A stretch of DNA of 64,000 bases from Dyadobacter chenwenxiniae (GCF_022869785.1 NZ_CP094997.1:4030001-4094000); one strand, 5' to 3'; shown: positions 17,717 through 26,691, counted from the first letter of the stretch. Notes: generated by a model from the sequence alone, not told the origin. A program made the numbers and translations.

Positions 17717-19060
17717 ATGAAAGTAACAGCGGTTTTTGACATTGGCAGGACCAATAAGAAGTATATACTTTTTGATGAAAAGTATCAGATAATAGATGAA
17801 TTTTCAGAGTCACTTCCCGAAACAACGGACGAAGACGGGTTCCCGACCGAGGATATTGAATTGCTGACCAAATGGGTGCAGGATCGCTGGGCGATATTGC
17901 TGGAAGACCCGAGATACGACATCAAAGCTGTTAATGTGGCTGCATATGGTGCGAGCTTGGTTCATTTGGACGCTTCCAACAAGCCGCTCACGCCCTTATA
18001 CTCTTATTTGAAACCATTCCCCGAAAATCTTTTAAAGCAATTTTACAGCACATACGGCGACCCAACCCGGCTTTCACTGCAAACGGGCTCTCCGGCTATG
18101 GGAATGCTTAATTCGGGCATGCAGCTTTACTGGCTGAAATACACCTACCCGGACATTTACAAACAGATCGCTACAACATTACATTTACCGCAATACATTC
18201 TTTATTTGCTGACAGGCAGAAAAGTTAGTGATTATACGTCATTAGGCTGTCACACAGCGCTTTGGAGTTTTGAAATGTGGGATTATCATGATTGGGTGAA
18301 GGACGAGGGAATTCACAAAAAGCTGGCACCGGTCCTGGCATCCTCTTCCTTTATTTACAGACATCATGATAAAGGAATCCAATCTGGATTTGGCTTGCAC
18401 GACAGCTCTTCGGCATTGATCCCTTACAGAATGGCGGTAAAGAAGCCATTTGTGCTGCTGTCAACGGGAACCTGGTGTATTAACTTCAATTCCTTCGCCT
18501 CCAAGCCGATGACGTCCTATCAGCTCGAACGCGACTGCATGAATTACCTGACCCCTGAGGGCAGCGGGGTAACCGCTTCGCGCTTGTTTTTGGGCAGGGA
18601 ACATGATTATCAGGTTGCCCGTATCGCCGAATATTTCCGCGTCGATCCCGATTTTTACAAGGGTGTGGCTTATGATGAGGAAATTTTAAATGCTGATACG
18701 CCCCGTTTCTACACGGCATGCATGACCGGAAATGGTCCTTTCCCCGAGCCTAACACGCAAGAATGGCAGATCAGCGCATTTGCGACAGCTGAAAGCGCTT
18801 ACCATCATTTGATTAAAGGCCTTACAGAATTGCTTTTTGTATCGCTGGATCTGATCGGGATCAATGATGTGCAAGCGATTTACATTGACGGCGGCTTTGC
18901 AAGAAATGAGATTTTCGCCAGACTTATCGCGCGTAACTATCCAAATCACACAGTCTACGCAACGGATCTGCCTTATGCAACTTCCCTGGGTGCTGCACTG
19001 CACGTGACAAGGCCGCAAACATTCGAATTCTCAAAAGAGATTTACGAGATAAAAGCATAA
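17717..19060 (+). CDS. FGGY-family carbohydrate kinase
   Basis: A 447-residue cytoplasmic sugar kinase of the ASKHA fold. The N-terminal phosphate-binding loop reads FDIGRTNKKYILFD (residues 6-19). A sugar-side region contains TGRKVSDYTSLGCHTALW, and the C-terminal half has the adenosine-binding part LLSTGTWCINF and YIDGGFARNEIFARL, then ATSLGAAL. The family phosphorylates sugars such as L-rhamnulose, L-fuculose, xylulose or glycerol with ATP. No isomerase or aldolase neighbour is present to show which. The gene ends eight bases before the convergent recG. Confidence 0.85.
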   Translation: MKVTAVFDIGRTNKKYILFDEKYQIIDEFSESLPETTDEDGFPTEDIELLTKWVQDRWAILLEDPRYDIKAVNVAAYGASLVHLDASNKPLTPLYSYLKPFPENLLKQFYSTYGDPTRLSLQTGSPAMGMLNSGMQLYWLKYTYPDIYKQIATTLHLPQYILYLLTGRKVSDYTSLGCHTALWSFEMWDYHDWVKDEGIHKKLAPVLASSSFIYRHHDKGIQSGFGLHDSSSALIPYRMAVKKPFVLLSTGTWCINFNSFASKPMTSYQLERDCMNYLTPEGSGVTASRLFLGREHDYQVARIAEYFRVDPDFYKGVAYDEEILNADTPRFYTACMTGNGPFPEPNTQEWQISAFATAESAYHHLIKGLTELLFVSLDLIGINDVQAIYIDGGFARNEIFARLIARNYPNHTVYATDLPYATSLGAALHVTRPQTFEFSKEIYEIKA

Positions 19061-19068
19061 AATCAGCA

Positions 19069-21189
19069 TTAACTGATCCTGCTCCAATTAGTAGCTTCCT
19101 TGCCCATATGTTCAATATGAGCAAGGATAGGTTGGTTTACAGGTTGGAGCAGGTCAGGATCTGCATGCAGGATTTCCTCTGCGGACTGACGCGCAGCTTT
19201 CAATATTTCTCCATCCTGCGCCAGATTAGCAACCAATAAATCCAAAAGCCCGCTTTGCTGCGTTCCCGACAAATCCCCCGGCCCGCGCAGTTGAAGATCC
19301 ACTTCTGCAATTTCGAAACCATCATTGGTTCTGCACATCGTTTCAATTCTCAGCTTGGTTTCTTTGCTGATTTTATAGTCGGTAATTAAAATGCAATACG
19401 ATTGTTCCGCGCCCCTCCCTACCCTGCCACGGAGCTGGTGTAATTGAGATAAACCAAACCTTTCTGCATTCTCAATGACCATTACGGACGCATTGGGCAC
19501 ATTGACCCCAACTTCAATAACCGTTGTTGCAACCATAATTTTGGTTTCGCCGCGTACAAATCTGGCCATTTCAAAATCCTTATCGGCAGACTTCATTTTA
19601 CCATGCAAAATGCTCAGCGGCACATTGGGAAATGCGCGTGAAACACTTTCGTAGCCGTCCATTAAATCTTTCAAATCCATTTTCTCGGATTCTTCAATTA
19701 ATGGATAAACCATATAAATCTGCCGTCCCTTTGCGATCTCGTCTTTTAGGAAACCAAAAACAGACAAGCGATGCGCGTCGTAACGGTGAACCGTTTTGAT
19801 CGGTTTTCGGCCGGCCGGGAGTTCATTGATGGCCGAAATATCCAGGTCGCCGTACAACGTCATAGCCAATGTGCGTGGAATTGGCGTTGCCGTCATGACA
19901 AGCATATGCGGGTTGATATGACTGTTTTTGGCCCATAACTTGGCCCGTTGTGCCACGCCGAAGCGGTGTTGTTCGTCAATAATACACAAACCAAGATTTT
20001 TAAACTGGACAATGTCCTCAATCAACGCGTGTGTACCCACGATAATATGCATGGAACCGTCCAGCAATTGCTTGTGGATCAACTCTCTTTCCTTCTTTTT
20101 CGTCGAGCCTGTGAGCTTGCAAATGTTGACACCGAGCAAGTCCGCAAATTTTCTCAACCCTTGATAATGCTGGTCTGCCAGGATTTCTGTTGGCGCCATC
20201 AAACAGGCCTGGGCATCGTTATCCAACGCGAAAAGCATGGAAATGAACGCCACAATGGTCTTACCCGAACCCACGTCGCCTTGCAAAAGGCGGTTCATCT
20301 GCTTTCCGGTTTTTAAGTCCGCATGAATTTCGGCTAGCACCCTGATTTGCGCATTAGTAAGTGTAAACGGCAAATGGTTGTCATAAAACTGCTTTACCAA
20401 ATTAGTATGGCTGAAAACCATTCCCGGATATTCCGTTTTATGCAACAGCTTATTTTTAATCAGCCTGAACTGATTGTAAAACAGCTCCTCAAATTTAAGT
20501 CGCCGTTGCGCCTGATGCAGCCATTGCGCACTTTGCGGCAGGTGAAAATTCCATAGCGCATCTGCCTTGGAAACAAGCCTGTATTTTTGAACGAGCGTTT
20601 CAGGAAGCGTTTCACGGATATGCGGCCTGGAAATTTCCAGGAGCGATTTCATCATCCTACCTATCGCCCTGCTATCGACAAATTTTCTTCTGAGCTTTTC
20701 GGTAAGCGGGTAAATGGGCTGCCAGAAACCACCGTTTTCGTTCTCAGGCGTAATCAGGTCCAGTTCAGGGTGCGTAATGCTCCATCTGCCACCAAATGCA
20801 ACGGGTTTTCCAAAAACAATGTATTCCGTATTCGGGCGAAGATTTTTTTCATACCAGGCAATGCTTTGAAACCAAACGAGTTCCAAAATCCCTGTGCCGT
20901 CTGTGAAGTAAGCCACGAGTCGCTTTTTGTTGCCTTCACCCGTCATAGTCCACTCCCGCAGCCTGCCTTTGATTTGCGCACCTGACAACTGTTCGTTCAG
21001 GTCCTTGATCTTGTGAAAAACAGTCCTGTCTTCGTGCCGGAAAGGATAATGCTGGATGAGGTCACCAAATGTAAAAATGCCCAGTTCCTGATTGAGCAGG
21101 GCAGCTTTTTGAGGCCCTACTCCTTTCAAAAACTCGATTTTCGTATCAAAGAAGCGGGTTCTTACCGTTTGGATTGCGTCAGAAGTCAT
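19069..21189 (-). CDS. recG: ATP-dependent DNA helicase RecG
   Basis: A 706-residue helicase that remodels stalled replication forks and Holliday junctions. The N-terminal wedge/OB part (KGVGPQKAALLNQELGIFTF, ITHPELDLITPE) is followed by helicase motifs: Walker A LLQGDVGSGKT near 300-310, MAPTEILADQHYQGL, DEQH box IIDEQHRFG near 403-411, VMTATPIPRTLAMTLYGDLD, and then IEVGVNVPNASVMVIENAER with QLRGRVGRG near 585-593. All are characteristic of RecG rather than PriA or Mfd. Length and order match the family. ATG at 21187-21189 is the start. It is convergent with the FGGY kinase and divergent from the DUF2911 gene. Confidence 0.97.
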   Translation of the reverse strand: MTSDAIQTVRTRFFDTKIEFLKGVGPQKAALLNQELGIFTFGDLIQHYPFRHEDRTVFHKIKDLNEQLSGAQIKGRLREWTMTGEGNKKRLVAYFTDGTGILELVWFQSIAWYEKNLRPNTEYIVFGKPVAFGGRWSITHPELDLITPENENGGFWQPIYPLTEKLRRKFVDSRAIGRMMKSLLEISRPHIRETLPETLVQKYRLVSKADALWNFHLPQSAQWLHQAQRRLKFEELFYNQFRLIKNKLLHKTEYPGMVFSHTNLVKQFYDNHLPFTLTNAQIRVLAEIHADLKTGKQMNRLLQGDVGSGKTIVAFISMLFALDNDAQACLMAPTEILADQHYQGLRKFADLLGVNICKLTGSTKKKERELIHKQLLDGSMHIIVGTHALIEDIVQFKNLGLCIIDEQHRFGVAQRAKLWAKNSHINPHMLVMTATPIPRTLAMTLYGDLDISAINELPAGRKPIKTVHRYDAHRLSVFGFLKDEIAKGRQIYMVYPLIEESEKMDLKDLMDGYESVSRAFPNVPLSILHGKMKSADKDFEMARFVRGETKIMVATTVIEVGVNVPNASVMVIENAERFGLSQLHQLRGRVGRGAEQSYCILITDYKISKETKLRIETMCRTNDGFEIAEVDLQLRGPGDLSGTQQSGLLDLLVANLAQDGEILKAARQSAEEILHADPDLLQPVNQPILAHIEHMGKEATNWSRIS

Positions 21190-21368
21190 TGTTCAAATAT
21201 AGCGTGAATTCGTAAAAAACAAAGGTTTGACTCCTTCGATATGTTAATCAACGTTAATGTGCCCACTTAACGGTGCTTTTAGAACTAAACGGCTTGATTA
21301 ACAACTTTTGAATGGCGTATTTCGTTGAATTATTAATTTTATCCACCTAAAATCAATTTTTACTTTTT

Positions 21369-21869
21369 ATGAAAACCACATTTTTAACACTTTTCCTGAC
21401 ATTAGTTTCATTGACATGGGCTGCTGCTCAAAGTCCACGCATAACAACAGACGGCCCGAATGTTAGCGTTGCTTACGGCCAGCCTTCGAAAAAAGGAAGG
21501 GTTCTTTTTGGTAAGGAAGGAAGTGAAAGTTTAGAAAAATATGGCAAAGTATGGAGAACCGGCGCGAATGCTTCCACGGAGATCACATTCAAGAAAGATG
21601 GCATGTTCGCGGGCAAATCTGTGAAAGCCGGGACTTACAGCCTATTCACAATTCCAGGTGAAAAAGAGTGGACGATTATCCTGAACAGCGTTTTGGGACA
21701 GTCAGGAGCATATGATTATGACAAAAACAAAGAAAAAGATGTTTTGAAAGTGACTGTACCAAGCAAAACTTACCCTACGTCAGAAGAAAAACTGACATTC
21801 AAATCAACCGCAACTTCGCTTGATTTCCAATGGGATAAAACAGGCTTCTCTGTTCCTTTGAAATTTTAA
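21369..21869 (+). CDS. DUF2911 secreted protein
   Basis: A 166-residue protein with a signal peptide (MKTTFLTLFLTLVSLTWAAA, cleavage near AQS). The mature part is the DUF2911 domain typical of Bacteroidota: VSVAYGQPSKKGR, LEKYGKVWRTGANASTEI, AGTYSLFTIPGEKEWTIIL, LDFQWDKTGFSVPLKF. It is probably periplasmic; its function has not been established as far as I know. It ends five bases before a long perfect palindrome shared with the convergent regulator gene. Confidence 0.9.
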   Translation: MKTTFLTLFLTLVSLTWAAAQSPRITTDGPNVSVAYGQPSKKGRVLFGKEGSESLEKYGKVWRTGANASTEITFKKDGMFAGKSVKAGTYSLFTIPGEKEWTIILNSVLGQSGAYDYDKNKEKDVLKVTVPSKTYPTSEEKLTFKSTATSLDFQWDKTGFSVPLKF

Positions 21870-21873
21870 TGCT

Positions 21874-21939
21874 AATTTGTAATAAATCAAAGCGGGCTAC
21901 TTTCAATTGAAAGTAGCCCGCTTTGATTTATTACAAATT
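21874..21939. terminator. 66-bp perfect palindrome, bidirectional terminator
   Basis: Arms of 33 bases (21874-21906 and 21907-21939) are exact inverse complements with no spacer, centred on CAATTG. The GC-rich inner part AAAGCGGGCTACTTTC is flanked by A/T-rich ends that act as the T tract in either direction. It lies between the convergent DUF2911 and winged-helix genes, and its right arm includes the last codons and the stop of the minus-strand gene. Confidence 0.85.
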
Positions 21940-22227
21940 CTCCCGAATCATATTTTCCAGCACTTGCAGGTGATCCGTAAATGCTTTGTGCCCTTCATCC
22001 GTGGCTTTGTAGGTTGTTAAGGGCTTTCTGCCCAGAAATTGCTTTTGAAATGCTATGTATTTAGTTTCTTCCAATGCTTTTAAATGAGATGCCAGGTTCC
22101 CGTCGGTTAGCTGTAAAAGTTCTTTTAATTCATTAAAACTGAGCGAATCGTTCACCACAAGCACAGACATCAGCCCAAGCCTAATTTTACTTTCAAAAAC
22201 CTTATTAAACTTCTCTAACCACTCCAT
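21931..22227 (-). CDS. Winged-helix transcriptional regulator (HTH_34 type)
   Basis: A 98-residue DNA-binding protein of the compact MarR/ArsR-like HTH_34 group: FESKIRLGLMSVLVVNDSLS, then the recognition part LLQLTDGNLASHLKALEE, and a wing with FLGRKPLTTYKATDEGHKAF. In Bacteroidota such regulators are usually encoded next to a multi-pass membrane protein, and this one follows such a gene by 36 bases. The regulator may control its own cluster; no target site is evident. Its last codons lie inside the 66-bp palindrome. Confidence 0.88.
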   Translation of the reverse strand: MEWLEKFNKVFESKIRLGLMSVLVVNDSLSFNELKELLQLTDGNLASHLKALEETKYIAFQKQFLGRKPLTTYKATDEGHKAFTDHLQVLENMIRENL

Positions 22228-22263
22228 TTATACTTGCTTTAAAACCAAGTCAACAACGATCCA

Positions 22264-23373
22264 TTATTTATTGGCTTCCAAAAAAAGCATAGCGTCCCTG
22301 TTCCGGAGCCAGATCGCCTGGTCCCGCTGACTATTCGCCTGCACTGTTAAAATTGTTGAAACGAAACCTGTTCCGAGTGAGACCCAAAAGAATGTTTTCA
22401 CATTATTCCGGTTGCCCGAAACCAGGGAATTGATAGAGCCAATGGCGCCTGCAATCGAAAGGACCGTAGCGATTCCTCTTGTTCGCCGCGATTTCCTGAA
22501 AAGCTCAAACCCTCCCTGCGAGAAAGCAAACTCGTTTTTCAGCGCCCTTTGTCCCCTGTAATAAACATTGTCTTTCACGTAACCATTTCCCTGAAGATAA
22601 ATGGTTTCCTTATCATACCAACGTTTCACCTGGCGAACTGTGCTGTCTTGTGTGCTCTGGCCATGACAAGCGAACGACGCAAGGATAAACAAAATTCCGA
22701 AAAGACCTTTTGCAGGCACTTTCCCCGCCGTAATTTTTTCACGATCATAGCGATTGTGCATAGTAAGACCGTAAACAATGTGCAAAATACCAAACCCGAA
22801 CGCCCAAAAAAGCAACGAATAACCCGTCAGAAACAGCGTAATGCAACCCAGGACAATCTCAGACAGGCCTAAATAAAAAAGTTCGGGATAAGTAAATTTG
22901 CTGGCATTGACCAGGGCAATCCCATAGAAAATCAATGTTACAGGAAACACGACCCAGACGATGCCGTATTGTAACATAGCCAGACAAAAAACCCCACCCG
23001 CGCCCAGGGGAACAAGCATGCCTACCAAAAGTCTTTTGGAACTTCCATTCCAAACTTTAAGCCCTCTTTTCTTTCCTTTCCTAACGGTCATTACGATGCC
23101 GACTGTCAGTGAAAGAATCAGAACGCATAAGCCGTCGATTAACAGGAAGGATGTTACATCCTCGTGCGAGCCTTTGCTGTATGTTACCGATGGCGTGGAG
23201 ACTTGTGCAAGCCAGTCGGTCTTAAATCTGACATACGCCGCGGCAGCGCCTATTAAGGCAAAAATCCCTGCAAAAACGCCGCTTAAACCACTAAGAGACA
23301 AGAACTTCGACGACCGCTCCATCAGACTGCGGATCTCGTTCAAGGTGTGCAGAGAGTCCTCATTTGAATTCAT
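22264..23373 (-). CDS. Multi-pass membrane protein fused to a second secreted-type protein
   Basis: A 369-residue frame with two unlike parts. Residues 1 to about 212 are a membrane protein with six or so helices (LSGLSGVFAGIFALIGAAAA, then VYGLTMHNRYDRE at its end), the kind usually encoded beside HTH_34 regulators. Relatives, as I recall them, end close to this point. From about residue 220 a second signal-peptide-like segment begins (KGLFGILFILASFACHGQS), followed by a soluble part and two further helices near the C-terminus (GIATVLSIAGAIGSI and FFWVSLGTGFVSTILTV). A GTG sits at the junction (Val in GKVPAKG) and could be a second start. The frame has no stop in between. The function is unknown. 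Confidence 0.7.
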   Translation of the reverse strand: MNSNEDSLHTLNEIRSLMERSSKFLSLSGLSGVFAGIFALIGAAAAYVRFKTDWLAQVSTPSVTYSKGSHEDVTSFLLIDGLCVLILSLTVGIVMTVRKGKKRGLKVWNGSSKRLLVGMLVPLGAGGVFCLAMLQYGIVWVVFPVTLIFYGIALVNASKFTYPELFYLGLSEIVLGCITLFLTGYSLLFWAFGFGILHIVYGLTMHNRYDREKITAGKVPAKGLFGILFILASFACHGQSTQDSTVRQVKRWYDKETIYLQGNGYVKDNVYYRGQRALKNEFAFSQGGFELFRKSRRTRGIATVLSIAGAIGSINSLVSGNRNNVKTFFWVSLGTGFVSTILTVQANSQRDQAIWLRNRDAMLFLEANK

Positions 23374-23397
23374 AAAACAGATTGAAAAGGTGTTATA

Positions 23398-23772
23398 TCA
23401 AAAAAGGAGCAAAAATTTCGGGACAAAAATAATAAGGCCGACCAGCACTGCAGAAATTGCCAGGAGCAGCACAGCAGCCGCAGCTGTGTCTTTCACAACT
23501 TTAATCACCGGATGATAGTCGGGCATGACCAGGTCTGCCAGCTTTTCGATGGATGTGTTAAACGCCTCCGCAGCCAGTACCAGCGCGATTTGAATGATGA
23601 TAATGGTCCATTCAACGCTTGAAATATTAAAAAATACGCCGGCCATCAACACCAGGATGCAAGCCATCAAATGAATGCGCGCATTGTTCTCGTAGCGAAA
23701 TAGATTGTAAATTCCCACACCGGCAAAGCGAAAGCTGCGCGCGGCTTTAAGAAAATCTATGGGTCCGTTCAT
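23398..23772 (-). CDS. Diacylglycerol kinase family protein
   Basis: About 124 residues from ATG 23772; a TTG at 23805 is in frame but lies deeper within the upstream gene. The small integral-membrane DgkA fold is recognisable: an N-terminal amphipathic helix (SFRFAGVGIYNLFRYENNAR), three membrane helices, and the catalytic region ALVLAAEAFNTSIEKLADLV with its Glu residues, then KVVKDTAAAAVLL. In Gram-positive bacteria and Bacteroidota this family phosphorylates diacylglycerol or undecaprenol. The start lies 26 bases inside the end of the DUF1361 gene, so translation is probably coupled. Confidence 0.92.
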   Translation of the reverse strand: MNGPIDFLKAARSFRFAGVGIYNLFRYENNARIHLMACILVLMAGVFFNISSVEWTIIIIQIALVLAAEAFNTSIEKLADLVMPDYHPVIKVVKDTAAAAVLLLAISAVLVGLIIFVPKFLLLF

Positions 23773-24427
23773 TTTGTTTGAGTTCTGCGAAAATGTGGAA
23801 CGCAAAGTACAACAACATCAGCACGAACGAAAACGTCAATGTGTGTTTTATGGCCATTGGGTCCTGCATGCTCTTGAAAATGCCTCTTGCAAGTGCGCCT
23901 GGCTGCGTAACGATATCCCAGCTGTTCCACCGTCCATAACGTCCCAGAAATATGCCGAAACCGCTTAATACCATGGATACCAGGATCGCCAGCCAAGCCA
24001 ACCGCTCGTTCCAGCGGCGCGTGATGATCCTGTGCACAATCCGGATGCTGTACAAGCCGGTCAGAAATCCGGCAACTGAGAATGTGAAGATCATCAACGC
24101 ATCATACCAGATGATATTCTCGGGAGCTCCTTTCAAATGTTTGAGATCGGTAATAATGTAAGGTGCATTTGGAAAAAAAAGCAGCCAGACCATCAGGTAA
24201 CCCATCAAAAGTCCGAAAGGCAGCCTGCGTCGTGCTTCCTTCTCCCAGACCGATTTGATAAAGACCAGCGGCACCCAGGCTAAAAACAGGTTCCAGGCCA
24301 GGAAAATGAAATCCCAGTTGTGAATGAGCATCCTGAATAACAGCAAGGTCATTGCAGCGGATGAAATGAAAGCCAGCAGGGCGACTTTTTGATTGCTTTG
24401 CAGATAGCGTACCAGTTTTTCCAACAT
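23747..24427 (-). CDS. DUF1361 membrane protein
   Basis: A 226-residue inner-membrane protein with about seven helices. The conserved stretch FFPNAPYIITDLKHL near residue 87-101, followed by the polar-flanked helix WYDALMIFTFSVAGFLTGLY and later GIFLGRYGRWNSWDI, is typical of DUF1361. Its role is unknown. It is the first gene of a minus-strand cluster with diacylglycerol kinase (26-base overlap), the fused membrane protein and the winged-helix regulator, all spaced tightly enough to be one operon. Confidence 0.9.
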   Translation of the reverse strand: MLEKLVRYLQSNQKVALLAFISSAAMTLLLFRMLIHNWDFIFLAWNLFLAWVPLVFIKSVWEKEARRRLPFGLLMGYLMVWLLFFPNAPYIITDLKHLKGAPENIIWYDALMIFTFSVAGFLTGLYSIRIVHRIITRRWNERLAWLAILVSMVLSGFGIFLGRYGRWNSWDIVTQPGALARGIFKSMQDPMAIKHTLTFSFVLMLLYFAFHIFAELKQNERTHRFS

Positions 24428-24523
24428 TATGCTAATAGTTTAAAGTACTTTGAATTACAAAGTAAGTAAAACCAAGTTTAGTTTTCAAACAAGTTGACTA
24501 CCTTTTCGAACAATCAGGATAAA

Positions 24524-25432
24524 TTATTTCTTATTGGCCTCAGCAAACGCCTTCATCATGGCCCATTCTCTTCCTGCGGTATTGGCCTTAAAAGTTTCGA
24601 GACAGCCGCGGTCTTGCAGGGTAATGTAGCAGGTTTTACCATTCTTGCCACCAAAACAGATGTTGGAAACCTTCTTACCAATCGTTGTAATGGTCTGAAT
24701 TACTTTGCCATCCGGCGACAACACAGCAACTTCGCCTTTCCCATGTCTGGCTATGTATAAATTGCCTTCGACATCGCAGCGCATGCCGTCCATTCCCCCG
24801 TCCTCAAATTTGTGCAGGAGTTTTTTGTTAGACAGAGAGCCGTCCGGTGCCAGATCAAAAACCCAGACATTCCGCTGCACGCTTTCATTGACGTATAACT
24901 TTTTCTCATCCGGACTGATGTCAATCCCGTTCGTCGTGCCCATATTTTCTGCAACTATTCTCGTTTTGCCTTCTGGCGAAACGTGCCAGATCTGGCCAGT
25001 GCCTTCCTTCCAATTCGGGTCTGAGCAAAAAATATGGCCTTTCGCGGTTATGGCAAGGTCATTGGGCTGGTTCATTTTAGGTTCATGGGCAAAAACGGAA
25101 ATGTCTTTTGTGATCAGGTTTACTTTCAAGAGATTATGCCCCGTAAAATCCGCAACATAGAACGTGTTCTTGTCAGCAAACCGAATACCATTTCCGGTGC
25201 TGCCTTTGGGGAGCGTCACAAAAAAACTGGCGCTTCCTTTCTTGCTCATAATAGCAACTGTTCCGTCTCGCGCGAAATTGACAGCGTATACGTTCCCTTC
25301 GCTGTCCACAGCAGGCCCTTCACAATTACTTGTAAACTCGCCTTCGGTTGAAAATTTTTTGCTTTTCGTTTGCGCAAAGGTCATCTGAACAAAAGCGACG
25401 CAGAAAATGAGGAGGAGAAAAAATCTATTCAT
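24524..25432 (-). CDS. SMP-30/gluconolactonase-like beta-propeller, secreted
   Basis: About 302 residues from ATG 25432, which gives the signal peptide MNRFFLLLIFCVAFVQMTFA. The longer frame starts inside the upstream gene. The repeats of a six-bladed propeller are visible: NCEGPAVDSEGNVYAVNFAR, QPNDLAITAKGHIFCSDPNW, GTTNGIDISPDEKKLYVNES, and GGMDGMRCDVEGNLYIARHG. The metal ligands expected of the SMP-30/LRE family (Glu in CEGPA, Asn in TNGI, Asp in MDGM) are present. The family includes lactonases and related hydrolases, acting here in the periplasm. It follows the thioredoxin-fold gene by 23 bases. Confidence 0.88.
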   Translation of the reverse strand: MNRFFLLLIFCVAFVQMTFAQTKSKKFSTEGEFTSNCEGPAVDSEGNVYAVNFARDGTVAIMSKKGSASFFVTLPKGSTGNGIRFADKNTFYVADFTGHNLLKVNLITKDISVFAHEPKMNQPNDLAITAKGHIFCSDPNWKEGTGQIWHVSPEGKTRIVAENMGTTNGIDISPDEKKLYVNESVQRNVWVFDLAPDGSLSNKKLLHKFEDGGMDGMRCDVEGNLYIARHGKGEVAVLSPDGKVIQTITTIGKKVSNICFGGKNGKTCYITLQDRGCLETFKANTAGREWAMMKAFAEANKK

Positions 25433-25455
25433 GATAAGGAATGTCAAAAAACGCA

Positions 25456-26100
25456 CTAATTTTTCCATTTAATCGCGCAGCCGACCGGTTTGGTAATGGT
25501 CGTCACAACCGGTTTGCCGCTTAAAAGATTACTAACCGCCTCATCTGCATACAATTTGGTTACGCCAGCCGGGTCTTGCGGATTATCGTCGATCATACCA
25601 ATGTAACGCACCGTAAACTTTGCCCCGTTTTTTTGTAAAATATAAACCTGCGGTGTTCGTCCCGCTCCGAACGCTTTTGCCACTTGCTGGGCATCGTCTG
25701 CCAGATACGGATAACCATATCCTTTCGAAGCTGCGCGCTCTTTCATTTTTTCAAATGTATCGTCCTGATGTGTCGCCGGGTCACTTGGATTGATCGCTAT
25801 GACGGGGTAACCCTGGGAGGCGAATTTATTGTTGAGCGCAATGATGCGGTCCTCATAAGCTTTGGCAAAAGGACAATGGTTGCTCGTAAAAATCACGATC
25901 ACGCCTTTTGCATTGTTAAAATCGTTCAGGGAAACCATGCTGCCGTCTGTACCTTTCAGGCGGAAACCGGCAGCTGCATCGCCCACCTGATAACCTCCCG
26001 ACTGCTTAGTTTCAGTTAATAACAACCGGAGATCAACAGCCTTTGCCGGGGTGAACAATCCTACACTTAAAACCATCGAAACCCATAAACAAATTTTCAT
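25456..26100 (-). CDS. Thioredoxin-fold (AhpC/TSA-like) periplasmic protein
   Basis: About 214 residues from ATG 26100, giving the signal sequence MKICLWVSMVLSVGLFTPAK; an ATG at 26121 adds seven residues. The domain has GVIVIFTSNHCPFAKAYEDR near 65-85, where a redox thioredoxin would have CxxC. Here only one Cys is present at that site, and another Cys lies near the C-terminus (VGCAIKWKN). A cis-Pro region follows (GAGRTPQVYIL). This resembles peroxiredoxin/redoxin-like proteins common in Bacteroidota. It heads a two-gene unit with the SMP-30-like gene. Confidence 0.85.
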   Translation of the reverse strand: MKICLWVSMVLSVGLFTPAKAVDLRLLLTETKQSGGYQVGDAAAGFRLKGTDGSMVSLNDFNNAKGVIVIFTSNHCPFAKAYEDRIIALNNKFASQGYPVIAINPSDPATHQDDTFEKMKERAASKGYGYPYLADDAQQVAKAFGAGRTPQVYILQKNGAKFTVRYIGMIDDNPQDPAGVTKLYADEAVSNLLSGKPVVTTITKPVGCAIKWKN

Positions 26101-26309
26101 TTTTTTGCTTTTTAAACGCATTCTATGGTTAGACGTAAATGGATGGAATAAAGTAACAAATCGGATTGTTAAGTTTTGTTAATTCATTGAATGAACGTTG
26201 TGACGGCTGGTTATCATATAAAGGTAATGTTTTGAACAAGTTTAACTATATGGCAGCAAATAATTATACATTACTACACCAAAAGTTGTCGAACATTTGC
26301 GTTAAAGCA

Positions 26310-26340
26310 TTGTTATTCTGTACGCAACTGTCTATCTTTG
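26310..26340 (+). promoter_or_regulatory. Putative promoter of rplU-rpmA
   Basis: TATCTTTG at 26333-26340 fits the Bacteroidota -7 box TAnnTTTG, and TTG at 26310-26312 lies 20 bases upstream as a -33 element. The start codon of rplU is at 26380, giving a leader of roughly 30-35 bases. The L21 leader autoregulation known in other phyla is not evident. Confidence 0.6.
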
Positions 26341-26379
26341 CACCTCATTTTAGAAATCAGTTTTACATAATTTATTAAC

Positions 26380-26691
26380 ATGTACGCAATCGTAGAAATC
26401 GCAGGTCAGCAATTTAAGGTTGAAAAGGGTCTCGAAATCTTCACGCATAGGCTTGAAGGTGACGTGAACGCTGCTCTTGTGTTTGACAAAGTCCTTCTGG
26501 TTGATACCGCAGGCACAGTACAGGTAGGTCTTCCAACAGTAGCTGGTGCTTCTGTTAAAGCAACTGTTCTTGAACACCTTAAAGGTGAAAAAGTGATCGT
26601 CTTCAAAAGGAAAAGACGTAAAGGTTACAAAGTTAAGAACGGTCACCGTCAGTATCTGACGAAGATCAGCATTGACGAAATCGTAGCTTAA
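26380..26691 (+). CDS. rplU: 50S ribosomal protein L21
   Basis: A 103-residue protein with the standard L21 sequence: MYAIVEIAGQQFKVEKG at the start, KVLLVDTAGTVQVGLPTV in the middle, and FKRKRRKGYKVKNGHRQYL near the end, which is the rRNA-binding region. It is a structural protein of the large subunit that binds 23S rRNA. It is followed after 42 bases by rpmA, the usual bacterial order, from a promoter with a Bacteroidota -7 box just upstream. Confidence 0.98.
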   Translation: MYAIVEIAGQQFKVEKGLEIFTHRLEGDVNAALVFDKVLLVDTAGTVQVGLPTVAGASVKATVLEHLKGEKVIVFKRKRRKGYKVKNGHRQYLTKISIDEIVA

